Shown here one piece after another: positions 18,029-26,628 of a stretch of 38,885 nt of DNA. The notes beneath the pieces are model-generated. The model saw only the letters and a program-made list of their open reading frames with translations, was not told the origin of the DNA and made no database searches. Location: the NCBI GenBank assembly GCA_002897915.1, contig BDTS01000100.1, forward strand, positions 1 to 38,885, written 5' to 3'. The stretch is from a bacterium BMS3Bbin09 (GTDB lineage: Bacteria; Nitrospirota; Thermodesulfovibrionia; UBA6902). The position numbers and the translations under genes are program-made. How positions within the stretch are numbered: position 1 is the stretch's first letter; each line of letters opens with the position of its first letter.

Positions 18029-18173
18029 TTAAAGACAGTTGAACAGGATAAGAGGGGTATAGAGGTGAAGAGGCATTTGGTCCCATATTTATCTTGACAA
18101 TAACATGACTTAGTGAGAGAATTATGTTACGAATGGAGTTATTGCTTTTTATTTTATGAAAGGAGGTGAGATT

Positions 18174-18347
18174 ATGGCTCAGGATCCGGTATGCAAGATG
18201 ACTGTTGATGAAAATACAGCGGAGGGTAAGACAGAGTATAAAGACAAAACTTATTTCTTTTGCTCTGCAGGCTGCAAAGAGACGTTTGAAAAAGAACCGG
18301 ACAAGTTTACTGAAGAATCATCCGGTCATGAACACAGCCGCAGCTGA
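18174..18347 (+). CDS. YHS domain protein
   Basis: MAQDPVCKMTVDENTAEGKTEYKDKTYFFCSAGCKETFEKEPDKF; GGAGG RBS. Confidence 0.92.
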   Translation: MAQDPVCKMTVDENTAEGKTEYKDKTYFFCSAGCKETFEKEPDKFTEESSGHEHSRS

Positions 18348-18386
18348 TGCTCAAAAAATGAATGACATCAGATAATAGAGGTGAAG

Positions 18387-20795
18387 ATGAAAATAATTGA
18401 TCCTGTTTGCAAAATGACGATTGAAGATGAGGATGCTGCAGGCACATCCACTCATGGTGAACTTATCTACTATTTTTGCTCAAAGGCATGCAAGGAGAAA
18501 TTTGACAAAAACCCGGATTCATTTATCACTGAAGAGGCCCCTTCTGTAATAGCAGAGATTTCGGAAAAGGGTGAGATCTTTACCTGTCCGATGCATCCCG
18601 AAGTGAGGCAGGAAGGGTCGGGGTCCTGCCCTAAATGCGGTATGGCTCTTGAACCTGCTACCCCTTCCATAGCACCTTCAAAAACAGAATGGACATGCCC
18701 CATGCATCCGGAGATAGTTCAAAATGAGCCCGGTAACTGCCCCAAGTGCGGTATGGCTCTTGAACCGATGACTGTTTCAGAGGAGGAAGAAAAGAACCCT
18801 GAACTTATCGATATGACAAGGCGGTTTTGGGTAAGCGCTGTTCTTACTGCCCCGCTGGTAATTATGGTGATGGGCGGATTAATTATCGGTTCTAAAATTG
18901 AAAGTTTGATTCCAATGGATATACGAAGGTGGGTGGAGCTTATACTTGCCACGCCTGTTGTCCTCTGGTGCGGCTGGCCCTTTTTCGTACGTGGCTGGCA
19001 GTCAATTGTAACCCGGAACCCCAATATGTTTACCCTGATCGGGCTCGGTGTCAGCGTTGCATATGTCTACAGTGTGATAGCCGCGCTTTTCCCCGGAATA
19101 TTCCCTGCGTCGTTCCGGGGTGAGAGCGGTGAAGTAGGCATGTACTTTGAAGCCGCGGCAGTCATCGTGACGCTTGTTCTTCTCGGACAGGTCCTTGAGC
19201 TGAAGGCCCGAAGTCAAACGGGTGCGGCCATCAAGGCCCTTCTCGGCCTTGCTCCAAAGACGGCAAGACGCATCAGAGACGGGAAAGAAGAAGATATTCC
19301 CCTTGAGCATGTAATTCCAGGTGATCTGCTTCGCGTACGTCCTGGTGAGAAGGTCCCTGTTGACGGTATAGTTACGGAAGGGGCAAGCTCTGTTGATGAG
19401 GCCATGGTTTCGGGTGAGCCCATTCCCGTGTCAAAGCAGTCTGGTGATCGCGTTATCGGAGCTACTATCAATGGTACGGGCTCACTGATCATGAGGGCGG
19501 AGAAGGTTGGGGCTGATACACTTCTGGCACAGATCGTTAAGATGGTGGCCGAGGCCCAGCGGAGCCGGGCACCCATACAGAAACTGGTGGATATCGTTGC
19601 AGGTTATTTCGTACAGACGGTGATCGCTGTTGCTGTATTAACTTTTATCGTATGGGCATGGATAGGTCCTGAGCCCCGTTTTGTTTATGCGCTCATAAAT
19701 GCGGTTGCTGTACTCATAATAGCATGTCCCTGTGCCCTCGGACTCGCAACCCCTATGTCCATTATGGTTGCTACCGGAAAAGGAGCAACGTCGGGTGTGC
19801 TCTTTAAAAATGCCGAGGCCATTGAGGAAATGAGAAAGGTGAATACCCTTGTTGTTGATAAGACAGGAACGCTGACCGTTGGAAAACCCAAGCTCGTAGA
19901 AATAGTGCCTGTAGCAGGATTTGATGAAAAGGAAATTGTATATCTTGCGGCCAGCCTTGAAAAGGGGAGTGAACATCCCCTTGCAGCGGCAATTGTAAAA
20001 GGAGCTGAAGAGAAAGATATTAGTCTGACAAATACAGAGTCATTTGAGTCGATCACCGGCAAGGGCGTTACCGGCATTGTGAAAGGGCGAAAGATATTGC
20101 TTGGTAACCGCAAACTCCTTGATGATATGGGCATCGATCCGGGTGCTCTGTCCGAAAGGGCAGAGGCCATGCGCTCTGACGGGCAGACTGTAATGTTCGT
20201 TGCGGTGGACGGAAAGGCGGCCGGACTGGTTGGAGTGGCGGACCCCATTAAGGAAACCAGCGCTGAAGCAATTGCCGGTCTTCATAAAGACGGCGTCAAA
20301 GTTGTAATGCTTACCGGTGACAGCGCTACGACGGCCCGAGCTGTTGCTAAAAAACTCGGTCTTGACGATGTGGTTGCCGAGGTGCTTCCGGACCAGAAGG
20401 CTGATGCCGTTAAAAAATACCAGGATGAAGGACGTATTGTGGCCATGGCAGGGGACGGCATCAACGATGCCCCAGCGCTTGCACAGGCCCATGTCGGCAT
20501 TGCAATGGGTACTGGCACTGACGTTGCAATGGAGAGCGCCGGAGTCACACTCGTAAAAGGCGATCTCAGAGGAATTCTTCGAGCACGGCTTCTCAGCAGG
20601 GCGACGATGCGCAATATCAAACAGAACCTCTTTTTCGCTTTTGGTTATAATGCCCTCGGCATTCCCATTGCGGCGGGTGTTCTTTACCCATTTTTCGGTA
20701 TCCTGCTGAGCCCTATTATCGCGGCCGCTGCCATGAGTTTGAGTTCTGTATCTGTAATCGGCAATGCCCTTAGACTGCGGCGGGAAAAGATCTGA
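18387..20795 (+). CDS. heavy-metal (copper/silver-type) P1B ATPase with N-terminal YHS and two CPMHPE metal-binding domains
   Basis: [11 protein letters not shown]...[12 protein letters not shown]; two CPMHPE...[10 protein letters not shown] units; [27 protein letters not shown]. Confidence 0.97.
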   Translation: MKIIDPVCKMTIEDEDAAGTSTHGELIYYFCSKACKEKFDKNPDSFITEEAPSVIAEISEKGEIFTCPMHPEVRQEGSGSCPKCGMALEPATPSIAPSKTEWTCPMHPEIVQNEPGNCPKCGMALEPMTVSEEEEKNPELIDMTRRFWVSAVLTAPLVIMVMGGLIIGSKIESLIPMDIRRWVELILATPVVLWCGWPFFVRGWQSIVTRNPNMFTLIGLGVSVAYVYSVIAALFPGIFPASFRGESGEVGMYFEAAAVIVTLVLLGQVLELKARSQTGAAIKALLGLAPKTARRIRDGKEEDIPLEHVIPGDLLRVRPGEKVPVDGIVTEGASSVDEAMVSGEPIPVSKQSGDRVIGATINGTGSLIMRAEKVGADTLLAQIVKMVAEAQRSRAPIQKLVDIVAGYFVQTVIAVAVLTFIVWAWIGPEPRFVYALINAVAVLIIACPCALGLATPMSIMVATGKGATSGVLFKNAEAIEEMRKVNTLVVDKTGTLTVGKPKLVEIVPVAGFDEKEIVYLAASLEKGSEHPLAAAIVKGAEEKDISLTNTESFESITGKGVTGIVKGRKILLGNRKLLDDMGIDPGALSERAEAMRSDGQTVMFVAVDGKAAGLVGVADPIKETSAEAIAGLHKDGVKVVMLTGDSATTARAVAKKLGLDDVVAEVLPDQKADAVKKYQDEGRIVAMAGDGINDAPALAQAHVGIAMGTGTDVAMESAGVTLVKGDLRGILRARLLSRATMRNIKQNLFFAFGYNALGIPIAAGVLYPFFGILLSPIIAAAAMSLSSVSVIGNALRLRREKI

Positions 20796-20831
20796 TAAGT
20801 CATTAATCACGCTGAATCCGGGGGGTGAAAA

Positions 20832-21542
20832 TTGACTGAAAATTTAGTCTGGTTTGTATGGTCACTCGGTCTTCTATGTGTCTGGCTTGCTGTCTTTGCG
20901 TTCTACCGCACAGCGCGGACGCGGATACTTCGGGCAAGCCTTCTTACCATGCTGTTTGGTCTCTCTGAGCCTATTTTCGTACCCGAATACTGGAATCCGC
21001 CATCACTATTCGACCTGGCCCAAAAGACAGGTTTCGATATTGAAAGCCTGCTTTTTTCTTTTGCCATCGGCGGCATGGGGATCGTCATTTATGATCTTCT
21101 GTTTAAGGTTAAGCACGAAAAAATGGACTCGATCGAACGGCATGACCGCCATCACCGCTTCCATTTTTGGACGCTCGTTTCGCCATACATCATGTTCGCG
21201 CTCCTATACTTCCTGACGGACCTGAATCCCATTTACAGCGCGAGCCTGTCCATGTTCATCGGCGGTCTCGCGGCTTTATGGTGCAGGCCGGACCTAAAGA
21301 TGAAGATATGGGTGAGTGGCGTTATCTTTACGCTTTTCTACTTTGTGTATTTTTTCCCGCTCGTGCTGTTCTTTCCGGGGTTTGTGGAGCGCGTCTGGAT
21401 GCTCTCCGCTATTTCGGGAATCCTGATTGCCGGGGTGCCCCTTGAGGAACTGATGTTTGCATTCACTTTTGGGATGCTCTGGTCCAGTTATTATGAGCAT
21501 TTGGCATGGTACAAAATAAAAACGAAATCTGTCCATAAATAA
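20832..21542 (+). CDS. lycopene-cyclase-domain-like polytopic membrane protein
   Basis: Six to seven TM helices; C-terminal GVPLEELMFAFTFGMLWSSYYEH resembles the CrtYc/d PLEE motif. Confidence 0.65.
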   Translation: MTENLVWFVWSLGLLCVWLAVFAFYRTARTRILRASLLTMLFGLSEPIFVPEYWNPPSLFDLAQKTGFDIESLLFSFAIGGMGIVIYDLLFKVKHEKMDSIERHDRHHRFHFWTLVSPYIMFALLYFLTDLNPIYSASLSMFIGGLAALWCRPDLKMKIWVSGVIFTLFYFVYFFPLVLFFPGFVERVWMLSAISGILIAGVPLEELMFAFTFGMLWSSYYEHLAWYKIKTKSVHK

Positions 21543-21625
21543 TGCGAGGAGACCAAAGAAGCTTTATTTGGAAAAGACGAAAAAGAGGATGTTGTTTAAG
21601 GGGATTGTTACCGCATTAATATTTA

Positions 21626-21654
21626 TTGAACAATGAGTCCAGAGATTCTATAAT
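21626..21654 (+). promoter_or_regulatory. sigma70-type promoter
   Basis: TTGAAC - 17 nt - TATAAT upstream of 21685. Confidence 0.6.
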
Positions 21655-21684
21655 GAGTAAAAACAATAAAAAAGGAGGACTAAA

Positions 21685-22116
21685 ATGAAAAAAGTATATT
21701 TTATGATCTTGTTGATAAGTCTACTGGTAGTTCCATTCGTTTATGCTGAAATGGGCGGAGGCATGATGGGAGGGCAGGAAAGCCAGGAACAGATGGGAAG
21801 CAGTATGATGGATGGTCAGCAGGGGAATATGAAACAGGGCGGTATGATGCTTAAGGGACATGAGATAATGGGCGGGATGATGCTGAACATGAGCCAGATG
21901 GGCGGCCTGATGCAGAAGATGTCAGATATAATGCAGAGTAAAATAGACCCCGGCAGTATGAGTAAAATGTCAGATATTATGGACAATATGTCGGGACATT
22001 TAAAACAAATGTCCGGAATAATGAAGCAGGGTCAGGTCTCGCAGGAAGATATGCAGAAACTTCATGATCAGATGCTTGAGACACAGAAAAAAGTTGAAAT
22101 GATGCAGTTGTGGTAG
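21685..22116 (+). CDS. secreted Met-rich protein
   Basis: Signal peptide, MGGGMMGGQESQEQMGSSMM...MSQMGGLMQKMSDIM; paralogue-like to 11441. Confidence 0.8.
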   Translation: MKKVYFMILLISLLVVPFVYAEMGGGMMGGQESQEQMGSSMMDGQQGNMKQGGMMLKGHEIMGGMMLNMSQMGGLMQKMSDIMQSKIDPGSMSKMSDIMDNMSGHLKQMSGIMKQGQVSQEDMQKLHDQMLETQKKVEMMQLW

Positions 22117-22157
22117 GAAGGCAAGGTTATAGGTAGTTTTTTGAAAAAGGAGGTTTT

Positions 22158-22388
22158 ATGATGCATTGGTCTGGTGGATGGGGAATGGGAGGATTTGGCT
22201 GGATATTTATGGTTATATTCTGGGCATTGGTCATCTGGGGGATCGTCTTATTAGTTAAGGCGGTTACGGGCAGTACAAAAAGTGAGGGAAAAACAGAGAC
22301 CGCCCTGGATATCCTGAATAAGAGATATGCAAGCGGTGAGATAAATAAAGAGGAGTTTGAAGAGAAGAAGAAGGGTATTAGTTCTTAA
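22158..22388 (+). CDS. SHOCT-domain small membrane protein
   Basis: MMHWSGGWGMGGFGWIFMVIFWALVIWGIV...ALDILNKRYASGEINKEEFEEKKKGI. Confidence 0.9.
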   Translation: MMHWSGGWGMGGFGWIFMVIFWALVIWGIVLLVKAVTGSTKSEGKTETALDILNKRYASGEINKEEFEEKKKGISS

Positions 22389-22523
22389 GATATCATTGTA
22401 TTTCAATATCTGATATTGATCCCTACTCCGGCATCGTATTCAGAGTGATACTGCCTGGCTCGCAATCAGACTGGCTGTCGATGCTGGAACCACTATTGCC
22501 CCCCCTATAACTTTTTTTCTCCT

Positions 22524-22539
22524 TATGATTCAAATCATA
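22524..22539. promoter_or_regulatory. palindromic FNR/CRP-like site upstream of DUF1858 gene
   Basis: TATGATTCAAATCATA; near-identical to 10117-10132. Confidence 0.45.
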
Positions 22540-22592
22540 GACGATATTCCAGTTTTCCAGTAAATTATGATTAAGGAGTTAATTAATTTCAT

Positions 22593-22634
22593 CCCCCGCA
22601 GATTTGCCCTACTGGTCAAATCTAAGACACGGGG
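22593..22634. repeat. imperfect inverted-repeat element, right copy
   Basis: CCCCCGCAGATTTGccctactggtCAAATCTaagacacGGGG; shares GCAGATTTG/CAAATCTAA with 11001-11079. Confidence 0.65.
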
Positions 22635-22652
22635 ACAAGTAAGGAGAAAATA

Positions 22653-22877
22653 ATGACAACAAAGATCGAAGTTACCAAAGATTCTTTCATCGGGGATGTT
22701 ATCAAGGCGGTCCCCGGAGCAGAGGAGGTTATCAGGAAGTATTTTGGGAACGGATGTTTTACCTGCCCCGGAATAAACGTAGAGTCTATCGCATTTGGAT
22801 CGACCATGCATAATGTGGACCCTGAAGAGGTCGTCGCAGACATTAAGAAGCTTGTAGAGGACGGTAATGGAGCATAA
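22653..22877 (+). CDS. DUF1858 (hybrid-cluster-protein-associated redox disulfide) domain protein
   Basis: TKDSFIGDVIKAVPGAEEVIRKYFGNGCFTCPGINVESI. Confidence 0.9.
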   Translation: MTTKIEVTKDSFIGDVIKAVPGAEEVIRKYFGNGCFTCPGINVESIAFGSTMHNVDPEEVVADIKKLVEDGNGA

Positions 22878-22998
22878 GTGTCTGAATTGCGGTGTTGCCG
22901 GTGAAGAGGTCATTTTGCTCTCATGCATTTACAGGGGAGAACCGCTTTATGTATGCCTTAAATGTTTACCAGTCCTTGTGCAGAGCGCTCAGGCATAG
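22867..22998 (+). CDS. 43-aa two-CxxC small zinc-ribbon-like protein
   Basis: MEHKCLNCGVAGEEVILLSCIYRGEPLYVCLKCLPVLVQSAQA; starts inside the end of the DUF1858 gene; below ORF-track cutoff. Confidence 0.75.
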   Translation: MEHKCLNCGVAGEEVILLSCIYRGEPLYVCLKCLPVLVQSAQA

Positions 22999-23172
22999 CT
23001 GCTTTACTGTATTTTTCAGTAACCAATTTATTCTCTAACTCCCGTATTATTAAAGGTTTTATCTGTGATTTTTATGTAAAAATCGTTGACAAGCTTTCTC
23101 CGGTTGTGCTATCTTTAGAAGAGCGTTCTCAATAAATCCAATTATTTAAATATTGTTTAGGGGGAATATAGT

Positions 23173-24615
23173 ATGCCAAGGTTAGATGTGAGGTGTGATG
23201 TTGAGTTGCCGGTTAGCCTGATCATTGATAATAATGGTGGTAAAGGGGTTATAGAAACCGAATCAAAGTTCACTTCACTTAGTCTCAGCGGCGGATTCAT
23301 CAATTATGACTTCCCGGCTGCTCAAAACAAGATCGTCAGTCTGAAATATGATCTTCCGAGACATGGAGAGTTTGAGATACTGGGGGAACTGCTTCGTTTT
23401 GAAAAGGGCGGGGTTGCGACAAGATTTTTTAATATAAACAGGGACGCAAAGTTAAAACTCTGGGATTATATTAAGGATAATCTGCACGCAGACTTTTCAT
23501 GTCCTTATTGTGGAAAGGAACACTCCCGGCAGCTTAGAAAATGTGATCGATGCGGCTGGGGCCTGAATTTTCACGCGCAGGACTATATTTTCGAACATGA
23601 AAAAGAAGCGTTTATTAAGAGGCTGGATGCGAAGAGTAAGGAATTTTCGATTGAGGACATTTGCAAGGTCCTCAATTACGTGGATGTCGATATACTTGGG
23701 ATAGGGAAGAATCTCGAGATCAACGAAGAGTTCGTTGGTTCAAGCAAGGGGATGCTCAATGTCTTTTCTATGATCAGGAAGGTGGCGTCTGCTGATATTC
23801 CTGTTCTTGTGACCGGTGAAAGTGGTACTGGTAAGGGATTGACCGCGATTGCCATACATGAGAGAAGTCAGCGCAGGAACAAGGCTTTTGTCCCGATAAA
23901 CTGTGAGGCGCTTTCGGGCAGCCTCTTCGAAGCGGAACTCTTCGGCAGTGAGAATAAAATGGGTAAACTGGAATACGCTGACGGCGGGACGGTTTTTCTT
24001 GATGAGATCGGGAGCCTTTCTATAGATCATCAGGAGAAGTTTTTGAAGTTTCTTGAAGATAAGACCATTGAAGGTTTCGACGCTAAGGGAGCGAAGAAGA
24101 TTGATGTGAGGCTTGTTGCCTCAACCGGTTCAAACCTTAAGCAGGCTGTTTCGAAGGGTAAATTCAGAAAGGATCTTTTCTACAAGCTGGATGCATTTAA
24201 TAATATTCATCTTCCTCTGGTAAGGGAGAGGGATGAAGATAAGCTGATACTGGCCAGATACTTCCTTAATAAGTTCTCCAGGGAAATGAACCTCAAAAAG
24301 ACATTTTCAAATGAGGCAACGGATGCCTTGAGGAGCTATGAATGGCCCGGCAATGTAAGGGAGATCATAAACAAGGTAAGAAGGTCGGTGCTGATGTCCA
24401 TAGACATGACAATAACACCTGCTGACCTTGACCTGGATGTCCCGGCGGTTGAGATAGCGGCCTTACAGTCACTGAAGGAGGTCAGACACTCCCTTGAAAG
24501 ACAGAAACTGATAGAGGCCATGAGCTATTGCAATAACAATATTTCAAAGGTTGCAAGGGTGCTGGGTATTAGCCGGCCTTCTGTTTATAGCTTGAAAAAG
24601 AAATATAATATCTGA
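23173..24615 (+). CDS. PilZ-like / zinc-ribbon / AAA+ NtrC-type / Fis-HTH regulator lacking the GAFTGA loop
   Basis: RLDVR...LSLSGGF N-term; CPYCG...CDRCG; GESGTGKGLTAIAIH Walker A; GGTVFLDEIG Walker B; C-terminal ISKVARVLGISRPSVYSLKKKY HTH. Confidence 0.88.
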   Translation: MPRLDVRCDVELPVSLIIDNNGGKGVIETESKFTSLSLSGGFINYDFPAAQNKIVSLKYDLPRHGEFEILGELLRFEKGGVATRFFNINRDAKLKLWDYIKDNLHADFSCPYCGKEHSRQLRKCDRCGWGLNFHAQDYIFEHEKEAFIKRLDAKSKEFSIEDICKVLNYVDVDILGIGKNLEINEEFVGSSKGMLNVFSMIRKVASADIPVLVTGESGTGKGLTAIAIHERSQRRNKAFVPINCEALSGSLFEAELFGSENKMGKLEYADGGTVFLDEIGSLSIDHQEKFLKFLEDKTIEGFDAKGAKKIDVRLVASTGSNLKQAVSKGKFRKDLFYKLDAFNNIHLPLVRERDEDKLILARYFLNKFSREMNLKKTFSNEATDALRSYEWPGNVREIINKVRRSVLMSIDMTITPADLDLDVPAVEIAALQSLKEVRHSLERQKLIEAMSYCNNNISKVARVLGISRPSVYSLKKKYNI

Positions 24616-24654
24616 TCACAGCGGGACCAGTTATTTCAATAATGTTTTGGTATG

Positions 24655-24690
24655 ATGTGGGACGCTCACAGGGTGCCCCGCATTTTTTTG
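24655..24690 (+). terminator. intrinsic terminator
   Basis: ATGTGGGACGCTCACAGGGTGCCCCGCATTTTTTT after the regulator gene. Confidence 0.7.
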
Positions 24691-24735
24691 TCATCTAACA
24701 TTGACATTTAAAAGTGATTGGTTAAAAATAAGTGA

Positions 24736-25911
24736 ATGAGAAAAGTATTTATACTGTCTTTGTTATTGATGCTTTTTGTCTGCTCCAGTGAGGCATCAAA
24801 ACATACCTCTGTTCAGGACGTCCGCTACTTTTCATATAAGAGCCATACAAGGGTCGTAGTTGACTTGGACGGCCATATCGATTTTACCAGGAACCGCCTT
24901 GCCAACCCTGACCGCATTTTCTTTGATCTGAAAAACTGCTCCTTATCCAAAAACAACATACCTTCGCTTGATGTTAAGGACAATATTATTAATAACGTGC
25001 GCTTTGCCCAGTTCGACAAGAGCACTGTCAGGGTCGTGATCGACCTGAAAAACTCCAAAGACTTTTCCGCGTATTTACTCGAAAATCCTCACAGGCTGGT
25101 CGTAGATGTTTATGCAGGCGAGGCAAAAGGCGGGCTTCTACTTGAACCTCTGGAAGTTAAAAAAACGCCAGGGAACAAGTTCATGAATAATATCAGGACT
25201 GTTGTTATTGATGCGGGGCATGGTGGTAAAGATCCTGGAGCAGTTGGGTTAAGGGGGCTCCGGGAAAAGGACATTACTTTGAGTGTAGGTAAGAAGCTTG
25301 GAAAGATAATTGAAAAGAAGCATGGTGTAAATGTTATATATACAAGGACAAGGGACAGGTTCGTTTCGCTGAACAAGAGGACGCAGCTTGCAAATTCCAG
25401 TAAGGCCGACCTATTTATCTCTATTCATACCAATGCCAGCAAGAGAAGGGGCGCGAGGGGGATAGAGACATATTTTCTTAACTGGACTAACGAGGACCAG
25501 GCAATGAAGGTCGCGGCGAGAGAGAATGGTATCCCTCTCTGGAAAATGAAAAAGCAGCAGGGCGGTCTAAAGATGATACTCCAGGACCTTGCGAGGAGCA
25601 ACAAGAAGGAAGAGTCGATGAGGCTAGCCTATAATGTCCAGAATGCGATGATTAACACCCTGAAGAAGGACTATCACAGGATAGAGGACCATGGGGTCAA
25701 GTTCGCGCTTTTTTATGTCCTGGTGGGCGCCGAGATGCCTTCGATACTCGTAGAAATATCTTTTATCAGTAATCGTGATGAAGAAAAAAGGCTTGCTAAT
25801 AACAGGTACAGAGACAAGGTAGCTGAGGCGATCGCAAAAGGGGTCAATGCATACATTTCGGAATCAACACTTATTGTGCAGCCTGTTGTAAATAGTATTT
25901 CCGAGGGATGA
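24736..25911 (+). CDS. AMIN-domain N-acetylmuramoyl-L-alanine amidase
   Basis: Signal peptide, AMIN region, VIDAGHGGKDPGAVG and SIHTNAS, VEISFISN motifs of Amidase_3. Confidence 0.95.
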   Translation: MRKVFILSLLLMLFVCSSEASKHTSVQDVRYFSYKSHTRVVVDLDGHIDFTRNRLANPDRIFFDLKNCSLSKNNIPSLDVKDNIINNVRFAQFDKSTVRVVIDLKNSKDFSAYLLENPHRLVVDVYAGEAKGGLLLEPLEVKKTPGNKFMNNIRTVVIDAGHGGKDPGAVGLRGLREKDITLSVGKKLGKIIEKKHGVNVIYTRTRDRFVSLNKRTQLANSSKADLFISIHTNASKRRGARGIETYFLNWTNEDQAMKVAARENGIPLWKMKKQQGGLKMILQDLARSNKKEESMRLAYNVQNAMINTLKKDYHRIEDHGVKFALFYVLVGAEMPSILVEISFISNRDEEKRLANNRYRDKVAEAIAKGVNAYISESTLIVQPVVNSISEG

Positions 25912-25983
25912 GAGGAGAAGATATGAATTATTTGAGATGTTCCAATGTTTATAAATATATTGTCAGAATTGTGAAAAAGGCCT

Positions 25984-26619
25984 GTGGTAATTTTTAGTCC
26001 AAAGGCCAGGATACTGCTTTATATATTACTGGTAATTACCGTCTATATTTCAGGCTCTCTTGAGGTCAGCCTTTTCATTCTTCTCATTGTACTTGCTTCC
26101 GCATTCAGGGTGCCTCTATCTTCTCTTAAACGGGGTGTTTTCCCTATAACGGTCTTTATGTTTTTTACATTCATAAGTAATGTCCTTTTTCAGGAAGGAA
26201 ACGTCATTTATAATGTCTTCGGCCTCGGTATTACGGATGAAGGCCTCAGGCGCGGGGGCATGCTGACGTTAAGGCTTTTTATATTGATAGCCGGCGCAAA
26301 GGTATTGACCGCTTCGACCAGGTCAGAGGACCTGATAAACGCCATGAACGAGCTTCTTGGGCCGGTTGGGAGGATAAGCTTTGTCCAGGAACTTGTCTAT
26401 GTAATGTCGCTTACCCTCCGTCTTCTGCCGGTCATTTACAATGAGGCCCTTGAGCTTTACAGGAATATGAGGAGCCCTGATAAGGCCGGGATAAAAGGAA
26501 GGATCAAACTTTCCGTAGAATTGTTGACCACATTATTTGAGAGGAGCCTTGAGAAGGCCAAAGAGATGACGGATATTAATGAGAGATCTATGCCTGAGAA
26601 TGGAGAAAAGGGCAGTTAG
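25984..26619 (+). CDS. ECF transporter T-component (EcfT/CbiQ family)
   Basis: GTG start; polytopic with C-terminal LYRNMRSPDKAG...LFERSLEKAKEMTDINERSM EcfT signature-like region. Confidence 0.85.
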   Translation: MVIFSPKARILLYILLVITVYISGSLEVSLFILLIVLASAFRVPLSSLKRGVFPITVFMFFTFISNVLFQEGNVIYNVFGLGITDEGLRRGGMLTLRLFILIAGAKVLTASTRSEDLINAMNELLGPVGRISFVQELVYVMSLTLRLLPVIYNEALELYRNMRSPDKAGIKGRIKLSVELLTTLFERSLEKAKEMTDINERSMPENGEKGS

Positions 26620-26628
26620 GATAATATT

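Noticed and set aside
20040-20810. 256-aa minus-strand ORF
   Set aside because: Antisense to the C-terminal half of the P1B ATPase; low-complexity translation with no family features.
22400-22500. Possible remnant of a histidine kinase C-terminus (DIDPYSGIVFRVILPGSQSDWLSMLEPLLPPL in one frame)
   Set aside because: Only a short resemblance to a G2-region end; no supporting upstream motifs.
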